Shown here: positions 32,272-43,785 of the stretch, piece after piece
Numbering within the stretch: the first letter of the stretch is position 1
Layout of the letters: every line of letters starts with the position of its first letter
Assembly (NCBI RefSeq): GCF_011745365.1
Contig: NW_024468915.1
Location: 2,830,653 to 2,894,652 of the forward strand
DNA length: 64,000 nt
Direction of reading: 5' to 3'
Origin: Cryphonectria parasitica EP155
Lineage: Eukaryota > Ascomycota > Sordariomycetes > Diaporthales > Cryphonectriaceae
Notes under the pieces: model-generated
Seen by the model: only the letters and a program-made list of their open reading frames with translations
Database searches by the model: none
What the model was told of the DNA's origin: nothing
Translations under genes and position numbers: made by a program

Positions 32272-33063
32272 CTATCCAGTATTTTCATACTTGTGGATAG
32301 TGCTTATCTGCATGCCTTTGGGGATCTTGACAGCTCTCTCCGTAGCATTGTGCAGGGCTACTACAGGGGGTGAAGAAGCATCGATCTGCGCGTTCAGCGC
32401 GGTTCCGTGGGTTAATGTGAAAGAGAATGAGCGGCTTTTGGGCAGTTTAGCGTATTTTACAGCTATCTGAGCAGTCTCGCCAGGGCTGATAATATAGGCA
32501 TGGGCTATTCTCATCTTTCGCACTGTAGGTGAGAGGGCCTGATGCTGAATCTCGAAAGGCACCTGGAAGTTGCTTTGCTCTGGGTATGTAATAGCTTGGT
32601 TCTCGTAGTTGATGATGGCCTTGCGGGCTTTGAGCCATCCGTTGCTGATAAGGGCTCCAGCGGGTAGATCGTTCACGATCCACGCCTCAGCGCGCTGGCA
32701 TAGCAATCCAGGAGAGCCGTCAGTACGCCTGCCACAGGCGTAGAAGTCTCATTCAGCGTATTTAGACAGCGTGATTGTGCTCTTTTCCATACCCCCGATC
32801 TTCTGAGGCTTGTGGACTGAGACCTCAGCAGTAGGGAACTGACTGAGGAACTATCGGTTCACCAAGTTGTGGCCAGTGCTAGTGTCTTTGCAGAGGGTTA
32901 TATCATGTTCGGTGGGAGTAGCTTGTACAGTGATCTTCATATGAGTATAACTGCTGATAAGCTTGTTCAGCTGCTTCTCGGGCGTGGCCTCTGTGAGAAT
33001 GTCTTCAGCACGGTATTGGATTGATAGTGTGCTTGTCTCAGGCGAAGCTATTCCAAAAGACAT
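32272..33063 (-). pseudogene. Gy2 protease region
   Basis: Open stretches 32851-33063 and 32272-32706 in the gag-pol frame. CKDTSTGHNLVNR (about 32850-32890) fits a retroviral-type aspartic protease site with DTG changed to DTS. Downstream lies GALISNGWLKARKAIINYE, resembling the flap-to-helix part with ILG/S-W. Assignment is by position and motif only. Confidence 0.65.
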
Positions 33064-33147
33064 AGCATGCTTCAGACGTCTCTTAACTTCTTTGAAGATG
33101 TTCGTCTTCTGGTTTCGGTTCTGGCAAGCGTCTACGTGCTGGAATAT

Positions 33148-35175
33148 CTAGCTTCGAGAATCAAACTCTCTGTTACAGAAGATACACGTGCAGTTGACTG
33201 GGTGGTCGACTTCGCGTAGGTTGTAGATGCAGCCTACAGGGCTAGGCGATCGAGAGTAGTATGACGAGGTTAGTGAGGGCGATTGTTCAGAACTATCGAT
33301 CCAGTATACCTGCTTATCGCCAGGCGAAGGTAGATCATCACTGTTGTTCTCAGAGAGCATATCTTCATTCTTGTTCTCGGTAACATTATAAGCTTTCTTT
33401 TTATCGGAGATTGCTAAGTAACTCCAGTTGCATTTCTTGCAATCCTCAGACTTGCTATCCTTCTTGGACTGATTGTAATCACAGTTGCAGTTGCGATCCC
33501 GAGACTTGTTGCAGTTGGAATCCCAATTTCGATATGAATTGCAATCTCGAAGCTTGTATCTTGAGGAACGAATTACGCTCTTGTTACAATAGCTTGATCA
33601 ATCCTTGTTGCAGCAGTTATAGCTACAATCCTTTCTGCGATTCCAATTACAGTCGTTGCAGCGGTTGCAGTGATCACAATCATTACAGCAGCTGCTGCTG
33701 GTGCGAGAATTATACTTGCAAGCAGGTGAACGATTGCGACGACTACTTTTTCCTCTATAGTACTCAGGGTATCGCCGGTCAGCTATGTTAATCAAAATAC
33801 TCTTGGCCTGCTCGACTTCCTTCATGTACTCGTTCAGAGTGTTGTAGCAGCGAGGAGGGGCAAGGTGGTGCTGAATGCGTTCATTCATCTTGCTTCAGAT
33901 GTTGTTCAGAGCGCTCTTTCAGTTAAGGTTTTCGCAGTTGAGAATACTCATACTATGCATATACCAAAGATTCTTTTAAATGAACTTTCGCAGGGCAAAC
34001 TCGTTCTCAGCAATATTTCTCAATGTTAGATAGCTCTTACGAAACTTTCGCATAGCATGCATAGGTTTCATAGCAAAGCGCTGGGCCAGAAGATTGGTGA
34101 TAACGCTGTAACCTCCTTAGCAAAGCTTAGAGCGTTTGGTATTAATCAATTCGTTGGTTTACCAGTAAATAGCAGCGCCTTATAGTAAGATGCTGAATAT
34201 GCGCAATATCTCGTTCTCGATATTAGCATCATTCGTGCTGTCTTTGAGAAACTCAAGATGGTTTAGAAAAGATCAGATATCAGTAAAAACGAGATTCTTG
34301 CTAACTGTAACTATGCTAACATCTTCGGGGTTGTTGTATTCAGAGTCGAAGATTCCAAGTTCCTCTCTCTTCATTTTCGTAATGTGCTGAATGCTTGATC
34401 GGTTAGAGAACGGAGTATTGTTGCGCTGGTTACGGGGGTTGCCTGATCCAGATCCTAGAGGCCTGTCAGGAGGATGATGGCCTCCGTCACCGCTTCCTTG
34501 ATCGTTGAAGTTGTTACCCGAATCATCAGAGTTACCTCCTTCAGCGCTATAGTGAACAGCTCGTTGGGGGGCTGCTGAATCTTGTGAAGAGCCAGGTACA
34601 GCAAGGGGTAGATTACCATTGCTAGCTTGAAAGCGAATATCTGAAGCGGTGGCTTCAGAGCCAAGCTTGAAGTGATGCATCAGCTGGGCTAGTATGTCGG
34701 TTTGTTTACCGACTTGAGTATCGAGAGCTCCTTGTTTGATAGCTATTGTAGCTTGCTGGGTCTCAAGATGCGCCACAGCTTCCGAGATCTTCCTGATTTC
34801 CAGGTTTGCGTGGATCGCAGCTATCTTAGCGTCGTCAGCCTGCGTCTTGATATAACGAATGTACTCCTTAAAGGCAGGGTTGTTTGAGAAGTTGGCTGGT
34901 TCTTCAGGATCCTCGTGTTGGAGAGTGCCAGTCTCGCGTTGCGCAGCAGGGGACTCGAACAGTGCTGAGCTGTTGCCATGGTAGTCTTCTGCCTGGAACG
35001 GGTTGTTCTGACTGGCATTCTCCTCTTCTTGGGGCGCCATTGCGTTGTTGCTGATCGAGCGACTGTGGAGAAGTTCAGGGTCTTTGCCTAGTTGTGATGC
35101 CAGACTGGCAGCTAGGTCAGCTGTGGTAGCACGGTATGCGAGCGATCTTGTTGAGTTCTTTGAGAAACTGCTCAT
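33148..35175 (-). pseudogene. Gy2 gag
   Basis: The ATG at 35173-35175 opens a 300-codon stretch. A helical, probably coiled-coil segment covers residues about 110-165 and a Gly/Asn/Ser-rich linker about 215-255; then KMKREELGIFDSEYNNPEDVS leads into the capsid region. Capsid continues to 33600 with stops, for example a Trp-Trp pair changed to Trp-stop near 34160. The nucleocapsid (about 33410-33720) is unusually rich in Cys and Asn; most of these Cys are probably decayed Arg codons (CGC to TGC). Open stretch 33148-33360 ends with CIFCNREFDS, and a downstream FQHVDAC completes a C2H2/C2HC-like finger. Confidence 0.75.
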
Positions 35176-35734
35176 AGTTAGCTCAGCTGTTAGGCTGTCT
35201 AGCTGGGGTCAAAATCAACAGTAAATCGCTGCTAATCAAGCCAATTTGGCGATATGCGACAGACGGATATGAAAGCTAGGAGATGGTTTAGGCTTCTCAG
35301 GCGAGCGTGCTGTAATCAGGGTAACTCGTGGCGTCTGCGCAAGGATGTCTTGAACCGTGCTCGCGAGGATCAGAGTATGCTTGCTGATTTCAACTGCCAG
35401 AGCTTCCACCAGCAACGGGGTAAAAGGAAAAAACAGCTTAGCTGTGAATGCTTGTGAATGCCCGTGGGCGTGTTTTTGATGGTTTTTTGTGGTGTTTTTG
35501 ATGAAAACGCCTGTTTGCGAGGTCTCAGGTGAGCGTAACGCATCAGGGAAGTCCGTAGCACAGTCTCAGGTAAGCGTGGTGCCAAGGGCTTGTTGTTTTG
35601 GTGCCACGATCTTCACGATAGTGGGCTTTTGGTGTTTTTGGGTTGCCAAGGCCGCTGATTTCCCAGGTGGGCGTATCAGCGCAGTGGCTTCGTGGGGTGA
35701 ATCCTCAATGCAGTGTATGATCGTAGCTACCACT
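35176..35734 (-). other. Gy2 5' leader with tRNA-type primer site
   Basis: About 560 bp between the 5' LTR and the gag start. On the minus strand the LTR end is followed by AGTGGTAGCTACGATC. The TGG two bases inside fits a tRNA-primed site, but I cannot name the tRNA. No gene is seen in the leader; short open frames there are chance. Confidence 0.6.
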
Positions 35735-35970
35735 TGTAGAAGGCACTCTAGGGGCTGTACAAATGGTAGAAGGGAAGATGGTTCTTCAATTAATCTATCT
35801 CAAGGCACGCTGTTGCCAATTGCCTTTCTATAGAGCCAGCAATTGGTACTAGTCCCAACTAGGCTAGCGTACCTGGCGACTCACTGCCCTTCCATTGAAT
35901 GGCCCAGGCCAGTGAGTCAGGGTGGCCAGCCAAGCCTCATTCACTTGAGGCCCCTATGGCCACTGCCACA
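35735..35970 (-). repeat. 5' LTR of Gy2
   Basis: 236 bp, reads the same as the 3' LTR. Followed on the plus strand by the duplication AGATT at 35971-35975. Confidence 0.95.
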
Positions 35971-35975
35971 AGATT

Positions 35976-37453
35976 GTATACTGCAAAAGCTCGGAGAACG
36001 AATAAGCAAACGCTCTTAGTAGAAAATCAGACTATCGAGATACAGATTCTTCGAATATATAGAACATCTTCGCTTAAAATAAATTAGAAAATCTTATCAA
36101 TATATATAGAGAACTAAATGCTGCCTTCAGAATTAGATTTTTGAAAGAGAATTTAGAATCAATAACTCCAGACGAACAAGATAACTATATCAAGAATATA
36201 TACAGTATACTAGCATACAAATATCAGAGAGTTAGAGTAATCTATAAATATATTAAAAAATACTGAAATCTACTAAGCTTTAGAAAAAGAATTGAAAACA
36301 TCTTATAATAATGCAATAGCTGCAAGAAGAATAAAGCGGAAAGATATAAGCTTTATAAACTACTATACCTCTTACTAATACTTACAACTATTTAGCAATC
36401 TATTAATCTAAACTTTATTACTAAGCTATTTCTTTTATAAGAACTCTTAACTAAGATGTAATATAATAGCATTCTAATAGTAATTTGCAGATTAAGCAAG
36501 TATGCTTATTTTCTTTTCTATAAGAAAAGCAGTATAGCAGAAGAATTTGTATATGCATTTCTCAGAATAATTATCGCTAATTATAGTATATCAGAAAAAG
36601 TAATCTCTAATAGAAATAGAAAGTTCAATTCAAAGTTTTAAACTTTACTTATAAAATAGCTTGAAATATACTACAGAATATTTATAGCATTTTATCTATA
36701 AACAAATAAATAAATAGAAAGAATGAATTAGATTATTAAATAATATCTTTAATATTATATAAACTAAGAATAGAATAATTAAGTTAATCTATTATCTCTT
36801 ATATAGTTTGCTTATAATAGTGCAGATATAAGCATAATAAAGAAATTACTATTCTTTATATTCTATAAATATAATCCAATAGCTTATTATAAAGCATTAT
36901 TAGAAGTAGATGCAGAAGCTGCAGATAAAAGAATTAAGAAGATTAGAAAAGTTCAGAAGAAACTTTGATCAGAATTACAATTCATTCAAGAATGAATAAT
37001 GCAATATGCAAACTCCAAAAGAATTGAGAGACTAATCTTACAGAAGGAAGATAAGATCTACTTATTTTAAAAAAATATTAAAATAATTAAATCTAGCAAT
37101 AAGCTTAATTATAAGAAATTAGAACTATTCAAAATCTTGCAATAGATTTTCTCAATTAATTATAAGTTAGTATTATCTTATAAAATGAGAATATACTTGA
37201 TTTTTCATATCTTACTGCTGAAATTAGCAGTATAGGAAATACTAATGAATGATACAGTAGAAGCAGAGAATAATGAACTAGAATATAAGATAGAAAAGAT
37301 TCTTAAGCATAGAAGCATAAACAGCACGAGAGAATATCTTATCAAATGGAAAGACTACTCAGCAAGCGAAAACTTATAAGAATTACAGAAGAATATTGAG
37401 AATGCTCAAGAAAGAGTAGCTAAGTATTAGAAAAGGAAGAAAACCAGTACCTA
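35976..37453 (+). pseudogene. pol of Gy1 copy 3, integrase and chromodomain
   Basis: Continues copy 3 after Gy2, starting GTATACTGCAAAAGC as in uninterrupted copies. The integrase zinc region is near 36310-36340, the core 36360-36800 with NRNRKFN in place of SDRNRKF, and the chromodomain near 37320-37390 with RIP stops. TAA at 37452-37454 would end pol and overlaps the antisense stop at 37451-37453. Confidence 0.77.
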
Positions 37454-38098
37454 AAACAATCGCTCTGCTCTAAACTAAAACTCAGAAGCTTCAGAAATCT
37501 CACTCTTCAGAAAGCTCAATCAATCTACTACAGAATCTCTTAAATCTACAGAATTCCAGTTAAAACCTTTAAAAGAAGAATTTCTAGCTACAATAACAGA
37601 TTTCTTTGCTACTACAGCCTGCACTTCAGCAGCAATACGCATTCTTTCAGCCTCAGCTTCCTTAGCTTCCATACAATCCAATTTCTTTATGCAAGTAATG
37701 CTATAATGCAGAGTACATTTCATCTTCTCGGATTATATCCGCTTCTATTAATACAGATAGAGAAGCTTGATCTTCCTCTTCTCAATCTCATTCTCTAACT
37801 TTCGATATTGAATAGCGATATTGCGAAGCTTCTCAGAGAAAGAGCTTATGATATTGCACTTGAAGCAGCTTAATTGAATGCATTCGATACAATGAGAAGA
37901 GTTTCCGAAAGATACCTTATAGAATCTGAAACTACAATCCTTGCAATAAGAATAGATAAATATCTTGATAAAATTTTCCAAGAGATAGGAAATCAAAAGA
38001 TCTTGATCTTGGATACTCTTTGGAACAGAAGAAGGTTTGCAAATATAGAATTTGTTGATTCTGTTCAATATTTCAATCAGGAAGGCAAGATCATGCAT
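37451..38098 (-). pseudogene. antisense gene (aORF) of Gy1 copy 3
   Basis: The longest surviving piece of the antisense gene: 116 codons open from 38098 to 37748 and 67 more at 37723-37520, all in one frame that ends with TAG at 37451-37453. The expected start (ATGCTGAAC in copy 4) reads ATATTG at 38066-38071, so the usable Met lies upstream at 38096-38098. The Cys region reads CKDC then NSSHCIECIQLSCFKCN, followed by a charged helix (RKLENEIEKRKIK) and the tail FNWNSVDLRDSVVD. The gene stays this open in a copy whose gag and pol are full of stops. It may bind zinc through the four to six Cys, which is inference. Confidence 0.7.
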
Positions 38099-38163
38099 AC
38101 AAAGAACTTGCCAGAATACTTATAGAAGATCATTAAGAATAACAACTGATAGAAGAGAAATAA

Positions 38164-38613
38164 TATTATAACTCATCTAATATGCAGATTATAGAATAAG
38201 CTCTACTAATCAAGGAATCAGATATTACAATTTAACATCGAATACTAATCAGGATTATATAATCCGGATTAGGATTGCTAGCATAATTATATTAGCTATG
38301 AACATAGTTAATATATTCGGAGAGATAACTATAAGAAATTATAATATAGTTAAGTTAGTTAGAACTGAAAAGCTGGATATATAAGAATATATTCATTACC
38401 ATTAGATGGATTTAGTATATAGCTTTTCAGTTATCAATCTAAGTATCAGATTACTCTCTACTCTGATAGCCCCAAAGGCAGTGAATACTTGCATTGCTTA
38501 CTGAGACTTGTATGATTCTGTATTCAAGGACTTAGCACTTTGATACTGCTCTTGTTAGCATAAACCCCCTTTGTATACTTTGGAATCTTCGGATTGCTGC
38601 AGTGCTCATTACA
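38164..38613 (+). repeat. 3' LTR of Gy1 copy 3
   Basis: 450 bp, start mutated (TATTATAAC), end CTCATTACA, followed by the duplication ATAAC. Confidence 0.92.
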
Positions 38614-38618
38614 ATAAC

Positions 38619-41600
38619 TATTTCATATAATATATAGATAAGAAGATAAAATAATAGCAGTATAAGATAATACTCTGCACGATTCATATTAGCAATAAGG
38701 TTTGCAACTAGCATTAATAGAAGAAAGATTAGAAATAATAATGATATAAGCAAAAGCAAGCTAAGAAGCTTGCTTGAGAAGCAGTAAAGCAAGCTTAGAA
38801 GAACAAGCAGTTCTTAATAATCTTAAAAGAATAGGATTGCTTATAAAGAAACTACAGATAATCAGATTAGAATAATTCCTATATAAAGCTTCTAAGATAG
38901 ATTATACTTATATTAAGTTTGATATATACATTCAAGAATACAAATATAGCATACTATTAAACAGTAATACTTAAAGAAACTTTATATTTCCATATATTAT
39001 TAATTAAGCATAACTACAATAGAGATAGAAAAGATGCTTATATACTTTCAGCACTATAGAAGAATAATCTGTTGCATACAATCAAGAAGTAATTAATAAG
39101 AAGACTGATCATCTATCTATCTTGATCCAAGAATGCATAATCAGAGCTTTCTTTGATATTACAGATATAGTATAGCATAAGCTGATTATAAAGCTTCTAT
39201 AGCTTAAGAAGCATAATCCTTAAATCAATTGAACTACTAGCTAGCTCTTATAAGAACAAGCTATACTCAGAGAAATAGTTGCAATCAGTAGTGCAGAATC
39301 GAAGCTAGTTATTGAAGAATACTCAGAAAAAGAAGCTTCAAACAACTTTACAAATATTTTTAAATCAGCAAAGCTAGCAATTCAAGAAGAAGGATCTAGT
39401 AATAAGCGAATCCAAATAGTACCAGAATGCTAACAGATTAGCAAAATAACAGAAGCGAGACTCTTAGCAAGTTGGTTCGCTTCAGAGCAGCAAGGAAAAG
39501 CTTTAGAATATAAATTGTAAAACTATATAAGAAAAACCTCGGAACCAAGCTCTCGAGCGCTCAGTTTAGCTTGAAGCAAATGCTTAAAGCTCTCAAAAAT
39601 GTTATCAAAAATAACAAATAAAAAGAAGCATGCTTAATAGTATCTACTGTTCCTTCAGATAGTAGAAACAGTACAAGAATTAGAACTAATACTTGCAAAC
39701 ATATTATAAGAATATTACAAGTTTAAGAAACTATTTCAGAGAGAATTGGATACAGAATTATTGGAATACAGCTTATACGATTATAAGATTCTGCTATAAG
39801 AAGAAAAACAGCTCAAGTTCTTTTCTATCTATGAACTAAATAAAGTATAATTAGAAGCATTCAAGGAATATCTTAATAAGAATTTTAAGAAGAAATATAT
39901 ATAATTATTGCAATTATTAGCAGAATATCTTATTCTATTTATACTTAAAAAGAATAGCAAGCTTAAGCTATATATTAATTATAAGCAATTTAATAATATT
40001 ATAATTAAGAACTGATATTTATTACTATTTATTAAGGAATTATAAGATAAGCTGTAAGAAGTATAATAGTTTATAGTTCTGAATCTAAAAGAAGCTTATA
40101 ATCTGATTAGAATAAAAGAAGAAGAAGAATGAAAAACTGCTTTCAGAATGCACTATAAATACTATGAATATTTGATTATGCTCTTTAGCTTAATAAATAT
40201 CTTAGCTTTATTTCAGAAAATGATTAATTATATTCTATGCAAACATCTGAACTAGTTTATTATTGCATATCTCGATAATATTCTTATTTTCTTTCGAATA
40301 TTAGAAGAATACAAGAAATATATAAAAATAATATTGCAAACGCTTTAGAATGTAAAGCTTCTTATAAAACTTGCAAAGAGTTACTTTTATATACAAAAAG
40401 TTGATTATTTCAAATTCACAATCAAGCTAAGATATATTAAGCTGCAGAAAGATAAGATAGAAGCTGTTAGAAATTAGCTAGTTCCCAGAAATATTAAGAA
40501 TATTAAGTTTTTTCTCGAATATATTAATTTCTATAAGCAGTTTATTAAGAACTATAGCTGAATTATACATTTTCTTATAAATCTTATCAAAAAGAAATAG
40601 CTCTTCAAATAAACTTCCAAAGCATAAGAAGCTTTCAATAAGATTATCAAGCATATTATCTTAAAGCTAATTCTATATAAAGCAGATCTTTACAAATCTT
40701 TTGAAATTGAAACTAATATATTAGAATATATACTTAGAGAACAACTTAGCTAGCAAAACAATTAAAAGCATTTAAGAATTGTAAGCAACTTCTTAAAGAA
40801 GTTAAATAGCTTGGAAATTAATTATAAAATCCCTAATTAGAAACTTATAACAATAATGAAAGCTTTCAAAAAGTAGTAATACTATTTTATTAGCATATAA
40901 TATTCAATTATAATTCATTTGAATTATAAGAATCTAACTATATTCATAATAATTAAGATTTTGAATAAGCAATAAGTTAGATAAGCAGAATTTCTCTTAT
41001 AGTTTGATTTTAAGATTATATACTGCAAAAGCTTAGAGAATAAATAAGCAGATGCTCTTAGCAAAAGATTAGATTATTAAGATATAAACTCTTCGAATAT
41101 ATAGAATATCTTTGCTTAAAATGAATCAGGAAATCTCATTAATACATATAGAGAATTAAATGCTGCCTTTAGAATTGAATTTTTGAAAAAGAATTTAGCA
41201 TTAATAATCTCAAATAAATAAGATAATTATATTAAGAATATATATAGTGTATTAGCATATAAATATTAGAGAATTAAAATAATCTATAAATATATTAAAA
41301 GATACTGGAATTTACTAAGCTTTAGAAAAAGAATTAAAGATATCTTATAACAATGCAATAGCTGCAAGAAGAATAAAGTAGAAAGATATAAGCTTTATAG
41401 ATTACTGCACTTCTTATTAGTATTTATAATTATTTAGCAATTCATCAGTCTAGACTTTATTATTAAGCTATCTCTCTTATAAGAACTCTTAACTAAGATA
41501 TAATATAATAGCATTCTAATAATAATTTGCAAACTGAGCAAGTATGCTTACTTTCTTTTTTATAAGAAAAGCAGTATAGCAGAAGAACTTGCATATATAT

Positions 41601-42493
41601 TTTTCAGAATAATTATTACTAATTATAGCATATTAGAAGAAGTAATTTCTAATAAAGATAGAAAGTTTAATTTAAAGTTTTAGATTTTATTTATAAAATA
41701 GCTTAGAATATACTATAGAATATTTATAATATTCTACTTGCAAACAGATAAATAGATAGAAAGAATGAATTAAGTTATTAAATAATATCTTTAATATTAT
41801 ATTAATCAGAAATAGAATAATTAAATTAATCTATTACTTCTTGTATAATTCGCTTATAATAATATGAATATAAGTATAATAAAGAAATTACTATTCTTTA
41901 TGCTTTACAAATATAATCTAATAGCTTATTATAAGATACTGCAAGAAGCAGATGTAGAAGCTGCAAACAAAAGAATTAGAAAAATCAAGAAGATTCAAGA
42001 AAAACTTCAGTTAGAACTACAATTTGTTTAAGAATGAATAATACGCTATACAAACTCCAAAAGAATTGAAAAATCAATCTTATAAAAGAAAGATAAAGTA
42101 TATTTACTTTGCAAAAATATCAAAATAATCAGGCTTAGCAGTAAACTCGATTATAAGAAACTAGAATTATTCAAAATTCTATAAAAAATCTTCTCAGTTA
42201 ACTACGAACTTGTACTATCTCATGAAATAAGAATATATCCAGTTTTCCATATCTTACTGCTGAAACTAGCAGTATAGGAAATACTAACAGATAATGCAGC
42301 AGAAATAAAGAATAACGAACTAGAATACAAGATAGAAAAAATTCTTAAGCATAAAAGCACAGATAATACAAGAGAATATCTCATTAAGTGAAAAGATTAC
42401 TCAGCAAATGAAAATTCATGAGAATTACAGAGGAATGTTGAAAATGCTTAGGAAAAGATAGCTGAATATTGGAAAAGGAAAGCTAGCACCTAA
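38619..42493 (+). pseudogene. gag tail and pol of Gy1 copy 1
   Basis: Resumes copy 1 after copy 3 with the Gln/Lys-rich gag tail (38650-38820), whose mirror image gives a false hydrophobic frame at 38532-38792. The protease site is near 38930-38970 (NSNT), RT about 39950-40530 with YLDN near 40264-40275, RNase H to 41050, integrase 41340-41960 and chromodomain near 42370-42430. Once the nested insertions are subtracted, pol is in the -1 frame relative to gag. RIP damage is heavy until about 42480, where it stops abruptly. The pol stop TAA is at 42491-42493. Confidence 0.77.
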
Positions 42494-43191
42494 GATAATC
42501 GCTCCGCCCCGAACCGAGGTCCAGGGGCCTCAGAGATCTCGCCCTCCAGGAAACCCGACCAATTCACTACGGAATTCCTCACATCTACGGAATTCCAGTC
42601 AAAACCTCCAGAAGAGGGATCCCCAGGAACAATCACGGGCTCTGCAGAAACCACAGCTTGCACCTCAGCCGCTATGCGCTCGCGCTCCTTCTCCTCCAGG
42701 CCCTCATTCACCAATTTTATCCTCTTCTCCTGAAGGAAGCATCGCTACTTCTTCAGACGAAACAAACGATCTAGGGACTCGGATAAATAAGCCTGAGCAT
42801 CCGCCAGCTCTTGCTGATGCTCCAGCAAACACTCCTCCTCCTCTACCTCCCTATTATCCAAACGAACCAACTCATCAGTAATACGAGATACTAAGGCAGT
42901 ACCATTAGCAAGAACTAAGAAAAAGGAAAGGAAAGACTTACGAGAAGATATAAGGATTCAATCAGCATTACAGGAATAATCTCGTTTCGTATACTGAGAA
43001 CAGCTCTTGATCCCATCCATCATCTTACATCGCACCCCCTCCTCCAGATACAATGAATACAGCATAACTTTGTAGCCAGTGAACTCAATATACGAATAAC
43101 GCTCGAGATGATGAAGATGCGACTTCGAAAAAGTAATGAAAGCACCAGAAGAAGATTTACCAACACGGGAATTTAAGGTTCTGTTCGACAT
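42490..43191 (-). pseudogene. antisense gene (aORF) of Gy1 copy 1, GC-rich divergent type
   Basis: Antisense gene from the ATG at 43189-43191 to the TAG at 42490-42492, 234 codons in one frame with only two stops (a TGA near 42958 and a TAG near 42750). The N-terminal part has Cys in RCKMMDGIKSCSQYTKRDYSCN. Then come a strongly charged helical stretch (EVEEEECLLEHQQELADAQ), EKERERIAAEVQAVV and the conserved tail FDWNSVDVRNSVVNW. A possible 51-nt intron at 42891-42941 (GTAAGT, GCTAAT, TTAG) is in phase and free of stops, so either reading is open. Base composition is far more GC-rich than the adjacent pol of the same element. The protein is divergent from those of copies 2-4. Confidence 0.72.
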
Positions 43192-43292
43192 AACGAATTA
43201 GAAAGGCATAACTATGCATGCAAAGAACTTGCTAGAACAAGGAATAACTTACAGAAGAACTTTCGGGACGAAAGATCACAGAAGGGAGATAA

Positions 43293-43780
43293 TGTTATGA
43301 ACCAATAAGCACTAACACCGGACAAGATTATAAGGACTGGCTGACGGAACCAGCGGGGCTGGGATACATTAGGAAAAACAACTATGATTACATAATCAGG
43401 GATTAGAGCTAAGAAAGTCCAACCAATTAGATAATAGAGCGATCACTAGTGATTACCAGCGCTCAGTAATTAGTAATAATTCGAAATAATCAGTGGTAAT
43501 CTAGGATGATTATCAGCAAGCAAGGAACTAAAGAATCAAGTATATAAAGGTTTACATTTCTTACTGTCAGATAGATTTCCTTCAGATAGTTCTTTAGTTA
43601 TTAATCTAAGTATTAGATTACTCTCTACTCTGATAGTTCCAAAGGCAGTGAATACTTGCATCGCTTACTAAGACTTGTACAGTTCCGTATTCAAGAACTT
43701 AGCACTTTGATACCGCTCTTGTTAGCATAAACCCCCTTTGTATACTTTGGAATCTTCGGATTGCTGCAGTGCTCATTACA
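43293..43780 (+). repeat. 3' LTR of Gy1 copy 1
   Basis: 488 bp, TGTTATGAACC to CTCATTACA, preceded by the purine tract GAAGGGAGATAA and followed by the duplication TTAGC at 43781-43785. Confidence 0.93.
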
Positions 43781-43785
43781 TTAGC

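Larger units (their letters stand above)
27991..35970 (-). mobile_element. Gy2, second-family Ty3/Gypsy chromovirus, recent insertion
   Basis: A 7980-bp element on the minus strand with 236-bp LTRs at 27991-28226 and 35735-35970 that read the same base for base, termini TG and CA, and the duplication AGATT (27986-27990 and 35971-35975). It is markedly richer in G and C than its surroundings. One frame covers gag through chromodomain (35175 to 28267, about 2300 codons), interrupted by at least ten stops but by no frameshift. A TGG primer site lies inside the 5' LTR, so this family is primed differently from Gy1. No clear polypurine tract precedes the 3' LTR. Confidence 0.92.
13266..38613 (+). 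mobile_element. Gy1 copy 3, split by three further insertions
   Basis: LTRs of 450 bp at 13266-13715 and 38164-38613, flanked by ATAAC (13261-13265 and 38614-38618). Its own sequence is 13266-16677, 19201-20457, 27880-27990 and 35976-38613. Inserted in it are the tandem-repeat element (duplication TACTG), Gy1 copy 4 (ACTCG) and Gy2 (AGATT). In each case deleting the insert plus one duplication restores the reading seen in the uninterrupted copies. Confidence 0.9.
3389..43780 (+). mobile_element. Gy1 copy 1, outermost Ty3/Gypsy chromovirus, split by nested insertions
   Basis: A single retrotransposon whose two 488-bp LTRs (3389-3876 and 43293-43780) are 40 kb apart because later elements landed inside it. 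The target duplication TTAGC is present at 3384-3388 and 43781-43785. Its own DNA is 3389-4968, 12426-13265 and 38619-43780, about 7.6 kb, the normal size of this family. Insertions: copy 2 in gag and copy 3 at the gag tail, the latter carrying three more elements. LTR termini are TG and CA, and both LTRs share a private 5' half not seen in the other copies. This is the oldest layer of the stack. Confidence 0.9.

Noticed and set aside
33411..33791. Cys-rich 126-codon plus-strand frame resembling a metallothionein-like protein
   Set aside because: It is the complement of the Asn/Arg/Cys low-complexity gag tail of Gy2; its Cys arise from GCA/TGC-type repeats and there is no gene context.
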